Below are positions 46,396 through 57,414 of a stretch of DNA of 64,000 nucleotides, piece after piece (the stretch's first letter is position 1; each line of letters opens with the position of its first letter). Position numbers and translations under genes: made by a program. The notes under the pieces are model-generated. The model had not been told where the DNA came from, made no database searches, and was given only the letters and a program-made list of their open reading frames with translations. Source of the stretch: Isoetes taiwanensis. Its lineage: Eukaryota; Streptophyta; Lycopodiopsida; Isoetales; Isoetaceae. The stretch lies in assembly GCA_021234155.1 (NCBI GenBank), contig JAJEKV010000018.1:16745415-16809414 (forward strand). Direction: 5' to 3'.

Positions 46396-49302
46396 TTGAA
46401 TCCGGGCGCAATGAAACGGGGACGCAAGAAGCTACCTGGAGATAATTTTTTTAAGAGCTTAGTAGGTCGGAAGATGCTGGTACCAGCCCTTGAATTTGGA
46501 GAAGAGTGGGCAACAGAAAAGTTCACAGATTTTTGTGGAGATGTGACTCTTGTGGGCAAGATCATCTCCTATAACTGTAGGAAAAGGTTGTTTGAAACAT
46601 TTTTCGAAGCTGATGAGGATACAATGTGGTTAAATTGGGGTAAGGTAGAGAGATTTTTAGTGGCAGACCAAGAACCAGGCCATGCAAAACCCGAAATGCC
46701 ATCAATTCAAGAAGAAGTAGGCCATGCAACCCCGTCAAAAATTGTTCCAACTGTCGAAGTGGCTTGCCCTGCTACAGAATCTGAAGAAGAAGGAGAAGAG
46801 GGCCCGGATGATGTGCCTATTGGTAGTCTCTTCTGTGCAAAAGGTAAGAACATTGAATGGCCTTCCCTTTCTGATTCCTTTAATCAATTTCAGAAAAGAA
46901 TAACTAGCCCAGAGAGTATTCATCACCACAAATTCCTATATGCTGAAGAGAGGCAGTTTTGCCCTTCCAAACATACCCTTCTTGCAGCCACTCATTCTGC
47001 TCAACAAGTGCCTGCAATAGTTTCTGAAGCCCAAATGCAGGTAGTAGTGGAAGAAACCTGCTCGAAGAAAGGCCAAATTTCTGTAGTAGTTAAAGAAACT
47101 TGCTTGGAGAAGGCTTCTGCAACAGAATTGAGTGGAGAGCCATGCATGGTGCAACCTATTACTGTTCTAGTGCCATCTGAGTTGCAGTGAATCTCCCAAG
47201 CTAATGCAGCCAAATGAGCCCGAGTTTTCATTTGAAGCATGTGAAGAAGACCAAGATATTGACGACATTGAAGATCAGATTGAGGATGCAGATTTTAATC
47301 CAAGGGGTGAACATGTTAGTGATGAAGAGCAAGCTGATATTCCTCGTAAACGAGGCAGACCAAAAAAGAGGAAAGCTAAGCCATTGAAAGAAGGCAATTC
47401 TAGAGGTCGTGGCAGGCCAAAGAAACTCTCGTTTGAAGAACCACAACCTGCCACTAGAAGAACCTCAACTTCAAGCAGTAATGCAGATGAGGATGCAAGC
47501 AATGTGGTATCTACCTCACCTGCAAAAGAGGATTCTCCAGAGGGGGAATGCATTTCAAGTGATGAGGAGGATGAATTGCATGCCATTGATGATGTGCAGC
47601 TACAAAGAGAGGGTCCTAGCCTTCGTGAAGATGTTGATGAAGACGACCTCCCTGGTGCCGAGCCTGCTGTTGTAACATGGACCTTAGGTGAGAGTTGTTT
47701 GCCCCCAAATTTGTTGCACAAATTCCCTGATTACCTTCTTGAGAGAGGTCCAGCTATAAGAACAAAGAGATTGTCCCCATTTCAGCTTTTTACTTCCTAC
47801 TTGTCTTTTCCTATGATGGCTCAGATCTGCCATGAGAGTAACAGGTATGCAGACGAGGTTAGAGAGAAGGCAAGACGAAAATTCAAGAGCACTCAAAGCT
47901 GGTCTGCTGTAGATGTAAGTACAATGTTCAAGTTTCTTGGATTGATAGTTGCCATGGCACTCAATCCATACAATTGCATAGAATCTTATTGGAAATCAGG
48001 TGAGAGAGGTGCCGTGAATTGGCCTAACTTTGGTAAGTTCATGTCCCTCAAGAGATATCAGCAGATAAAAAGGTTCTTCCACTTGAGGGACAATAGCTTG
48101 AGGCCACTTGATAAGAACACAAGAGAGTACAAGGTCTATCAGGTTCAAAATGTTGAGAGGGAATGGAACAAGAAGAATCTAGAATTGTACACACCTGCAA
48201 GGAGGTGACTGTTGATGAAAGAATTATCCCCTCACGGAATGCCATGAATCCCTTGCGCATATACAATCCCAAAAAGCCTCATAAATTTGGGATTCAGCTT
48301 TAGACCCTTTGTGATTCGGCTTCGGGGTATTGCATGCAGTTTGAAGTGTACGATAAGTTGAAACGAGAAGAAGGTTTGGGATTCCATGCTGTTTCTGCCC
48401 TGGTAAAAAAGCTCTCTCCTGGGCATCATGTCTTCTTTGACCGCTATTTCACAAGTGTGAAACTGCTTCAATGGCTCTCAAGAAAGAAGCAAGGTGGTAC
48501 AGGAACCATAAATCCCAATAAGACAAAGATGTTTCCAATCAAAATGCTGAAATTTGATGGAAAGAAGAAGGAAGTGCCAAAAGGCAGCCACAAGTTTGCA
48601 TATAGTTCACAAGCTGGCCTTGTTGTAAGTGCTTGGCAGGATAAGGAGTCTATCCTCTTTGCTTCCAATGTCCATGGCATTGAGATGTCATCAGTCGTGC
48701 GTTTGGTGGAGAGGGGCAACCGTGAAGAAGTGGCTGCCCCAGAGATGGCTGTTGCATATAATTTGCATAAAGCTGGTTGTGATGTACACAACCAAATGTG
48801 TTTGGCATCCAACTATAGTTTGGAGAAGGAGATGGTCTCGTGGAAATGGTGGCATTCTCTCTTTTGGGGCATGCTTGATTCAGTTCTAACCAATGCTTAT
48901 ATTATCTTCAAGCATTGGAACCCGGCTATAACTCACTATGATTTTCTGACCTTGTTGCAGCAGCAATTGATTTGTAATGATTTGGAAGGTGCTAACATAA
49001 CAAGAGAAAACTTGTTGCATGCTGGTTCAAGGCATGCTACATATTATAAATCCGAGGGGCAGCATAGAACTTGTGTAGTATGTGCTGCCCACAGGATCAT
49101 TGAAAAGGAGCAAGGTGTAATACATCAAACTGCCCGAGCAAGAAAGACCAAGTTTTATTGTCCGGTTTGTGAAGTTTATGTCTGCCCTGGAAGATGTGAT
49201 GCATTGTATCATTCTGACATGTGGACGGGATTGCTAGAAGATGCCAAGAAGGCGGATACTGCAATGAAGAAGGCAGATAGAGCAAGTAGAAATACAGAGT
49301 AA
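46396..49302 (+). pseudogene. piggyBac-type transposase gene with a Tudor/PWWP-like N-terminus, broken
   Basis: Three consecutive frames form one protein. Part 1 (46396-47190) has a compact chromatin-reader-like domain (FFKSLVGRKMLVPALEFGEE to LNWGKVERFL). Part 2 (47204-48208) has acidic tracts, two AT-hooks (KRGRPKK, RGRGRPKK) and the start of the piggyBac DDE domain (FLGLIVAMALN, FMSLKRYQQIKRFFHLRDNS). Part 3 (48334-49302) has the rest of the DDE domain and a Cys-rich end (CPVCEVYVCPGRC). Catalytic Asp codons sit in VTVDE (48214), FFDRYFTS (48439) and AGCDVHNQ (48781). The usual fourth Asp is Asn here. Breaks: a frameshift near 47180, a one-base loss near 48200 and a TAG at about 48301 where Trp is expected. 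A possible 3' intron starts at 49301. No TTAA-flanked ends were found. Confidence 0.85.
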
Positions 49303-49309
49303 GTTGTAT

Positions 49310-49640
49310 TTCAATTATCTTAGGTTCTAATTTTCAGATTTGTTTTCGGTTTTGTTTGTTTTAGCAATGGCTTACTAAACCAGGTACATGTCTCCAGATG
49401 AAGGAATGGAGTTGTCATCTAGAGAGGTGCATGCATGATCCGTTAGGTAAGAGAATGCTGCCCCTATTCCACTTGTAGGGGCTGCTCATTTGAAACACAA
49501 TTTTGAAACACTTGTAGGGGCTGCTCATTTGTTGGAATGCTGCAAACCACAATTTTCTAACATGCCAAAGGACTTGTCTGCAACATAAATTTCTGTAATT
49601 GCATGAAACCGACATGTGTATGCTGTCCATGAATTTTGTT
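49310..49640. other. 3' flank of the piggyBac gene
   Basis: A possible last exon (49384-49438, ending REVHA stop) follows an intron-like GTAAGT...CAG. A short duplication, CACTTGTAGGGGCTGCTCAT, occurs at 49470 and 49510. Confidence 0.4.
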
Positions 49641-49647
49641 TATGAAC

Positions 49648-49890
49648 TGACCCATAATGGTCCATGTGACAGTTTATTCCTCATAGACGTTAAACTGCCA
49701 TACCCAAGGTCACGGGTTCAACGCCTCGTTGTGAAAGTGGCCATGCAATGTAAAGTTGGTGGGGGAAGGACCCACTTCAGCAATGTAAAGTGGTGGGGGC
49801 AGGACCCATATGGGTGTGTTGTAAAGTGTCACATGTCCGATAGGACGCTGCCTTGTGGCGTGACGTTAAAATCTCTTCTTCTTCTTCTTC
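49648..49890 (+). mobile_element. Candidate tRNA-derived SINE with a LINE-like GACGTTAAAAT/(TTC)n end
   Basis: An A-box-like TGGTCCATGTGA (49658) and a B-box-like GGTTCAACGCC (49715) are spaced 57 bp, as in tRNA genes. A body of about 150 bp follows with a repeated GTAAAGTKGGTGGGGG. It ends in GTGACGTTAAAATC and a TTC microsatellite (49866-49885). The GACGTTAAAAT end is the same as in the LINE copies A and B of this window, which end GTGGACGTTAAAAT plus TTCC. That suggests mobilisation by such a LINE. Target duplications were not identified. Confidence 0.6.
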
Positions 49891-50159
49891 TCATTTTAGT
49901 GGCAGAACTTAGACTTCAAGTTTTCTGTTTTATAACACATCCACTCAATCAAGCACTTAAAAGCCTCCCTTTGGATCATAATTTGGTCAATACTTTGTGG
50001 CCTTCATGATTTCTTTGATGTTTATTTAGTTCAAAGTGAATGTCATATAATGATATGACATCCCAATAATCAATCTACAATTCATAGTTTGCATCTAAAC
50101 AATTTTTAATTGATAAGGGATATTGAAAGTGTACACATAAAATTTGACCATGATTTCAG

Positions 50160-51310
50160 TTTATATGGATTAAATCTAATTTTCCAAGTGAACTGGGTCG
50201 CATGAAGGACTGCATGCATAAAACTTCAATGAATAATTTAGAGTGCATGCTATGTCCTTTTGTTTTATTTCTTGTTCCATATCACTTATATCATTATGAA
50301 GATTGCAATATGATTTATTGGGATGAAAATACAACAAGCCATCTATAATAATTGACCTTCCATTTTGGCACACTAAATTTAACCCCAAAATAACTTTTGA
50401 CTAAGGCAACCAAAATCCCAATGTTAGTCATGTGGACTAATTTATTTCTAATGGCGCGCATTTCATGTGAACCATGTCCAAAATTGGGACTCCATTGGGT
50501 GAACATGAGTGTGTTATGATTTATGAAGGCAAATTGGGTCTTCTAGACCAGTACTGGTCTGCACAGAAGACTGGAGGCAGAAATCTTTTATGGATTCTCT
50601 AGAGAGCATAATATGGTCTTTTTGGTTTTGTTTTTTGTAATTAGTCCCTTAGCCTTCTAAAGAATCATATTTTAATTTTTGGGATGATCAATTGAACAAG
50701 CCATTTGGTTGAGTGGCTAGTAATAAGACTTCAAAGCAGAAAAAAAGATTGTGACCAAAATAAGCTTTCAAATTGAGAAGACAAAAATCCAATGTTAGCC
50801 TTGCACTAATTTATCTCCAATAGAGTACTAGTCATGTGAGCCATGCTCAAAATTTGGCACTCAATTGGGTGAACATGGATGTGTTATGATTTTTTAAGTG
50901 AGACTGGATTTTCTGAACTAAATTTGATCTGCATGGGGACTGCAGACCATAAACTTTCATAAATTTTTGAGAACACATGCTATGGTATTTTCATGTGCTT
51001 GTTTTTGCATTATCTTTATATCCTCCACTACGGCAATTCCATGATTTTTTTGAGGGCAGTTGTTTTTCAAATGGAACAATATAACTCTTTTTAGAGGTAC
51101 CCTCAAATTGAGCACAAAAGTAAATGGCCAAACATCAAATTCAGATCCAACAAACATTTTTTCGGGATGAAGGACCTAGTGAAGTACTTACATGCCAAAT
51201 TTGAACTCAAAATTCATATCCCTCTAAAAGTTGTTGTTTTTACATCACAACTGCTTTCTGTGAACCAGTACTGGTTCCCAGAAGACAGGAGACAGTTTTG
51301 ACCCTGTCAT
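50160..51310. repeat. Degenerate tandem repeat, period about 370 bp
   Basis: Blocks recur in the same order: CAATGTTAGNCNTG, CATGTGARCCATG, TTGGGTGAACATGRRTGTG (50495 and 50865, 370 bp apart), a CCAGTACTGGT block (50549 and 51265) and CATAAACTTTCATAAA. About three units are visible at perhaps 65 to 70 percent identity. It is an old satellite-like array or tandem insertion; no coding seen. Confidence 0.65.
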
Positions 51311-51701
51311 GTTTGAATGGCTCTATCTTCCTTCACAGACTTCGGATTGAGATGTGGGTTTTTGTGTCCTTTTCTATATCTCGTGTAGGAAAATAACATT
51401 ATAACCAAAAAAATAAAAAAAAATCTTCTTGTCAAGACAGTTTTACTTTGTGTAAACATGAAGGTTTTGGTACTTGACCCCCTTGGGTTTGCCAAGGCAT
51501 AACTGACAAGAATAGGGTCTGGTACATTTTAGTGTATTTTTCATGTGGACTATAACTGCCATACATGAAGTCCTAGAAAGGGTTTGCCAGTTTTTGTGCC
51601 ATTGATTTTATATGAATTTTCTTGTAAACCTTCGAAATGTCCTTTAGTGGTCCATCATGGGACAGGTCTAGTGTTAAGATTATTAAGCTCAAGTACCATG
51701 A

Positions 51702-53502
51702 TTTTTTTATTTTTTATTTTTTGAGGGTAAGAAATTTTTATTGATATATAAATGGTACATAAGCCCTTATTCACCCATTTAGTGAAGAGCACAGAAAGAT
51801 ACACAACCAGCTAATGCAGTACTTTATTGGAGCTCTCTCAACCTCTTCCTTGCTAATTAGTACTATGGGGGCCACCACTTTTCCAGAAAGTACTATAGCA
51901 ATGGCCACAGCCTCTTCCCAACAACCAGGTACTATGGAAGATAATTCCTCAATTTCCTACAATCAGCTACTTATGTAACCACCATCATCCCCCACTAACC
52001 TAAAAAAACCGCCCTAAGCTATTGCCTTCAGAAGTCCAAACTCTATGAAACAATTCCAATCACCACCGGCGCCAGTAACAGCTTGGCAACCATCAATTTT
52101 GACTCATGATCCCGATGAAGCTTCTCCGGGAAATAGCAGCTTCAAGTGACGGCCTGTGTACTATGGGAGCCTTTGCTCTACCTCTTCTCTAACCATCACC
52201 TCGTGCAAAACTGCCCTAGGATCAAGTGCCAAAACTAACTCATATATATCTAGCCCTCGTGGTCTTGTCACCCCTAGAGCCATAAGCGCATATATCAGGG
52301 GCCTCCCATCCCCTAATACTACAGGTAGCCATTTTGGAGACAATGGATTATAGAAATCTCACATAGAGCTTCTCGGCCGGGACAGAGAGCATGAAGCCTA
52401 TTCGAACACCCTTCTAAAGCAATAATTGCTTCAACATAGTCTTGAAAAGCAGCAAAACTTTAATGATCGAACTCAAACTTAGAGTGTCAATGCCAAATTC
52501 ATCACTGCATCCACACCTGGATAGAACTTACCATCATCTAAAACATGATTTACAATATGAAGTTCCCCACCGAAATATTTTCTTGTAAATCACAAGAAAA
52601 TGATTACTTGCACAAAGGTTCATCCACATAGAATAGATAAGCTTTAAATGCCGGCTTAATAAATTCAAAGCCCATCAGATCCTATGCTGATTGCTTTTGC
52701 AAGAGTAGGAAAAGCACCAGCCAAACGAAAATGCAAGGACAATTTTAATACTAAAACTGCCAAGCTGTAAGAAAATCTTAAAGTATGCCACCAAACAAGA
52801 ACCATACAGGGGAGGAACCCCACAAAAACACAGGCTTCAAAACAACTTAACAAAAACTGCTCTAGCAATACCTAAGCCTCTGAATGCTTTCACCCATTAT
52901 CGAAGTCACCACCATTTACCAGCTATAAGCATCACAACTGAACCAACCAGGACCCTGCAATGAGTGTAGGCCCATACCGCAGTGGTGCGGGTAGATTCTA
53001 ATATGATATCACAGCTAATGACAAAGCCTTCTGAACCAAAGCCTGAGACTGAAAGATGAGAGCAGCATTTACCAAGCAGAAGCATAAAACCTTTATGGAT
53101 ACCGGATAGGGTCTGCAGAATGCCATGGCAATCACCATAATATAAGCTCCACACATCCATCCTGAAGACCTGGTTATATGCACTATGGCAGACATCATCC
53201 AATATTACGTCCACAAAAATGCTGGTCCCTTCATCAACAAGAAATCTGATCTACACTATGGCTTAAATAAACCAAGAACAGAGATAAAAGCGAAGATATC
53301 GGCCTTATCTTTCCACATCCAAATCTGTTCCAGGACATAAATGAAACCACACAGATTAACCCGCAACAAGAGAGCATAATCATCATGGTTGCAAGGATGC
53401 GCTGCACCTCCAGCCTCGCCTTAGAATCGAAGAAAAAACCTCTGCTCGGGCGGCCGCCGCCGTCGCCCTATTGCGCCCTAACAGCCGACATCGGTTTCGA
53501 AA
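51702..53502 (-). mobile_element. Retroposon of 1.8 kb with poly(A)-like tail and 11-bp target duplication
   Basis: AAGTACCATGA flanks both sides (51691-51701 and 53503-53513). On the minus strand the insert starts with a GC-rich leader (53500-53400, GGCGACGGCGGCGGCC). It ends with TATCAATAAAAATTTCTTACC, a polyadenylation-type end, and an A-rich tail (the T run at 51702-51721). This is the footprint of LINE-driven retroposition. The body has short open frames (52161-52343, 52906-53214 minus) but no RT or other domain I recognise. It may be a non-autonomous LINE derivative or a processed noncoding transcript. Confidence 0.8.
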
Positions 53503-53549
53503 AAGTACCATGAAATTTCTATGATGGTATGAGTTCTTATTCTCATAAC

Positions 53550-53953
53550 TTTAACCTATAACAAAAACCATTACATTGCACGCCTTAAAATTAAATTCCC
53601 CCTTAAACCCCCTTTTTGTTTGGGTGATATTCACGCGGGGGGTGACTCCGGGCAACGAGAGCTGTTGGATAGGCATATTCACCCCTTATTCCTTAATCTA
53701 TACCGTACACAAAGTTCGTTTGTGGGGGATGGATGTACAGAATTTGTTATACTGTGTAACAAGATTTGCAAGATACTATAAGATTTCAGGCAATATACTA
53801 TATGGTGTTGATTTTGTACATGCAAAACATAATTATAAGGGCTCTCTCTGCCCTACGTCACCTCCCGTGTGAATATGCACCCAAACAAAAGGGGGTTTAA
53901 GGGGGAATTTAATTTTAAGGCGTGCAATGTAATGGTTTTTGTTATAGGTTAAA
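53550..53953. mobile_element. 404-bp inverted-repeat element with near-perfect 118-bp arms
   Basis: The left arm, starting TTAACCTATAACAAAAACCA, and the right arm are inverted copies, identical for the first 65 or more bp and then about 85 percent alike to 53670 and 53838. The centre of about 170 bp has no coding. High arm identity indicates a young insertion or arm homogenisation. Target duplications are not obvious. It lies between the retroposon and the HUH-type gene. Confidence 0.85.
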
Positions 53954-54198
53954 ATTTTTTTTGCCCCTTCGGGTCCAAAAACAAACAACGTTACATCACA
54001 CTTGGATGAGTTGATATTATATTGTGTAATTAATAATATGTCGGATATAAAACATGTAGCAATATGTAGCAAAATAACAAATAAAAACAAATACTAATAT
54101 GAAGCATAAGTAACTATAATATTATAGCATAATGTAATTTAATTACATACGCTTTAGTCATTGAAGATAGTAAAAGTAGTATATCAATTTTGAAGCAT

Positions 54199-56069
54199 TC
54201 AATATGGATAGCGGCTTAAGATGCGATACACATCTTCGTTGATTTGCCTATCAAACAACCTGCAGAGGGCAGTTAGCCTATTTACTTGCGCACGTAATTG
54301 CCTTCGCTGATCTATGTCCAAACGAATGTGCGTGTCAAGAATGAAGTTCTCAATTGAGTTCAGTGCGTTATTGATTTGTTGCATAGACGAGCGCATGTCA
54401 TTGATGTATCCAACTAACCACAGTGACATAACGTCAATAGGGTCCTCGCCATGTGGAGGTGGTGGTTGTGCTGATGGCAGAGAAACTAACTGAACTTGAA
54501 CTTCAACTGTTGGGCTTTCTGGTACTATGATAATTTTGGACTCCACATTATTGCTTACTTCAGGAATGACGAGGATGTCACGTGGAGGTGATTCATTGGG
54601 GGCTTCTATAACCTGCATGTTAACAAAACAAATTGATGAGATTGAGCAAATGAGAACATAATGAAATAATATGTTATTATACTAGATATTAAACTAGATG
54701 GCAATTACTATAGTATTCTATTCAATACCCGTAAGTGTCACTCTGCTGCAAAAGATGAGTTCCAGTTGGTGAGCATAATTTCCTTATCACCCAAATCTCC
54801 AACTACAATTGTGTTTTGGAGTCTGTCTGCAATATGTGCTTCAATGATTTCGTCTGGGTCTTCGTTAACTGGCTGGTGCTCGTCAAAGTACCTTGGGGGA
54901 TTAGCAAATGGATTACTGCTACGGGCTCTTGACAGGCGTGCTGGATCATTATTCGGTGGCCCATAAAGAACTAACGACACTTTCTCACGGGTTGCTTGGA
55001 ATGGGTTCATCATTAGATCATATGCAGCTTCAACTTTTCTTTGGTCTACGTTTTGGCCATTAGTAGGTATAGCCCATTGTGTGCTGAGATAGAACTTTCC
55101 TGTCTTGATCCTCTCTGTGATTGTGAATGTCAGGGGTGGCTTACGACGATTGGCCATGCAATAATTCGCAAAGTGACGGGCTTTGAGGAGTAAGTTTTTA
55201 GGATCTAGACAAACCTCATCTTTGATTTCTCTTGCTCCATACATCGCATATCTTTCTTTCCCTCTCATCAATTCTGCTGATGAGATATTATGCATGCGTA
55301 CACTGAAATGAGGCTTTCCAAAGTCCTTCATGCAATAACCTAACATACCTTCAAAGCAATGCAGCTTTGTATCCTTTAGTGTCATGCACATTATTTTAGC
55401 TCCAGCTGGCTTTGTGGTGTTCCATCTCATAGTTACTTTGAGTAATGTTGCAGCACCACGGACTCCTACTGTTTTGAGTTTGGCTGTGGATTGGAAGTGC
55501 AAATGATCTAGATTTGATCCACGCTCTGTTGCAACTAATCCTGCATGACAATGCTCAATAAAGGACTCTAAGATATTATCTATCAATTTTGGATCGACAT
55601 CTGTGCCCCCAATTCCTATTGTTATGGATACATCTCCACCAACTGGCCCTTTAGTTTTTGCGTTGTTGCTTGTTCTTCCCCTGCTTCTTTGTTCCCTTTT
55701 TTTTTTTTTTTCCCTTTGGTCATTTTCAAAATAATCTGTGTCACTTGGGCTAGACGTATGAATGCTAATCAAATCTGTATCATCATCTTCAATAAGGGGT
55801 TGCTTTCCTTTTCTTGTTTTTCTTGTCTGCCTGACAGGACTGCAATCTCTAATAGGGCTAGATGGTCCAGGATCTTGACGTGGCGGAGACTTATTTAGAT
55901 GTAATGTGTTGCAAAATACCTCAACACGTTCGTTGATTTGCGCCTCTTCAGCTTCGACGACATTTTCTTGTGCAGGGTGATTTATCTCATACGTGATGCC
56001 TTCTGCCTGCATGACTCCCGTTCGTGATGTTGAGCCTGGGCCTCGTCTGTTTCGTGCCATTCGTCTCAT
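54199..56069 (-). pseudogene. HUH-endonuclease (Rep/Replitron-like) protein gene, two exons, stop in exon 1
   Basis: Exon 1 (56069 to about 54729) encodes 443 residues before a TGA. Residues 1-140 are disordered and charged with a basic NLS-like KKKKREQRSRGR. Residues 145-280 hold Rep-type landmarks: an acidic-Gly run-in, the HUH motif in DHLHFQS (189-191) and GYCMKDFGKPHF (245-248), fitting the catalytic Tyr/Lys motif YxxK. In such proteins the two His bind the metal and the Tyr attacks DNA. No helicase (Walker) motif follows, unlike viral Rep. A GT-AG intron (54728 to 54613) leads in phase to a 136-residue helical tail (54612-54199). The TGA sits three codons before the splice donor, so the frame is either newly broken or the tail is UTR. 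Family call by motif only; a captured viral Rep is the alternative. Confidence 0.6.
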
Positions 56070-56228
56070 TGTAATATCTAGATGTAATGTCTAGCATTAA
56101 AAAAACAACACAATTGTTAATAACTAGTAATGGTAGTAATAATATGAGTAACACAAGCTTCTAATACTAGTAAACCATAAAACCTAATATAGTACATGTT
56201 ATAATGTTAGATATTGCTAGATATTGTA

Positions 56229-56402
56229 GCATTTGATTTTTGCATAGAAACTAAAACAATGGCCATAATGGTAGATATTGAAAGAAAGGGTGAGATTTTA
56301 AATTTTGAAGCTGAGCATTTGATTTTTGTATAGAAACTAAAACAATGGCCATAATGGTAGATATTGAAAGGAAGGGTGAGATGTTAAATTTTGAAGCTTA
56401 AA
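56229..56402. repeat. 86-bp tandem duplication upstream of the HUH-type gene
   Basis: The block GCATTTGATTTTTGYATAG through TTTTGAAGCT is present twice in a row with few differences, 160-330 bp upstream of the HUH-type ATG on the minus strand. Confidence 0.85.
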
Positions 56403-56689
56403 GAATGGGCAGTACATATAAAGGAAGGGCGACATTTAAGATTTTAAAGGGAAGCAAAGGAAGCAAAGATATTAGTTAAGAAAGCAAAGGTCAAGTCAGC
56501 CGAAATTCGAGACAGTCGGAATTAGGGCACGGTTAGGGTTTGTGGAATCGATGATGGCAGCTGTTTACTTGGAGACATGCATAGCCGATGGAATAGAGCG
56601 ATCTCAGGGCCGATTCTAACTGTGGTGTTGCTAAATATTAGAAAAAACACAAGATAGAGATTTCGGATGGTTTACAGCAAAAAAGTTCA

Positions 56690-56995
56690 GCAGATCTGGC
56701 TATGGCGGCCCATTTGTGTGAGGCAGATTCTGGAAAAAAACAATGTGAAGTCATAGCTTCAGTTTCGGATTCAGGGGCGAATGGTTTCGGATTCAGTTTT
56801 GGATTCATGGGTTTCAAGATCTGGCTATGGAGGCCAATTTGTGTCAGGCAGATTCTTTTCTTAACAAAGTGGAGTCATAGATCCAGTTTCGGCCTGAAGG
56901 GCCAATGGTTTTCAGAGGTAAAGTTGAGGAAGATAAACTTAGGGATAAATTGCAATATGTGGCTATGGAGGCCAATTTTTGACATGCATATTCTG
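56690..56995. repeat. Imperfect tandem repeat, about 125-140 bp period
   Basis: Three units begin with TGGCTATGGMGGCC (56698, 56823, 56962), followed by TTTGTGTNAGGCAGATTCT-like sequence and TTTCGG blocks. No coding assigned. Confidence 0.7.
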
Positions 56996-57414
56996 CTCCA
57001 ACTGCAACTCCAATTTTGCATGCTAGATAGTTGCATGCAGGCTTCGAGATTTGGAAAGCAAGAGCAAATAAAACAAGAAGGAAGAAGTATATCTGCCAAT
57101 ATCTAGCATCTAAACATCTAAAACATCTAAGAATCAAAACATCTAAGATCATGAAATTCAAAACATCTAAGATCATGAAAAAAAGGAAACTAACGCTGTA
57201 AAACAGATTCAAAAACGGTTTTTTTGGGTTGCCCCTAGGGGGCAAGCCCTCGTTGATGTGGGTTTATGGTATATTCTTGGTTTATGCCAGTACAGGCCCG
57301 AAGTATGCCAATGACTGCTCCAAACTTGCGATAGGGTGTAAACTTGCGGTGGCCGCTGTTCTGCGCAGCCACTTTGGAAACTGGCTAACCGGTTTTTTCT
57401 TGCTATTTCTTCTG

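Noticed and set aside
54738-56069. Calling the HUH-type gene a geminivirus or other viral Rep insertion
   Set aside because: No helicase motifs follow the nuclease, an intron and a long disordered N-terminus are present, and no other viral genes lie nearby. Kept only as an alternative.
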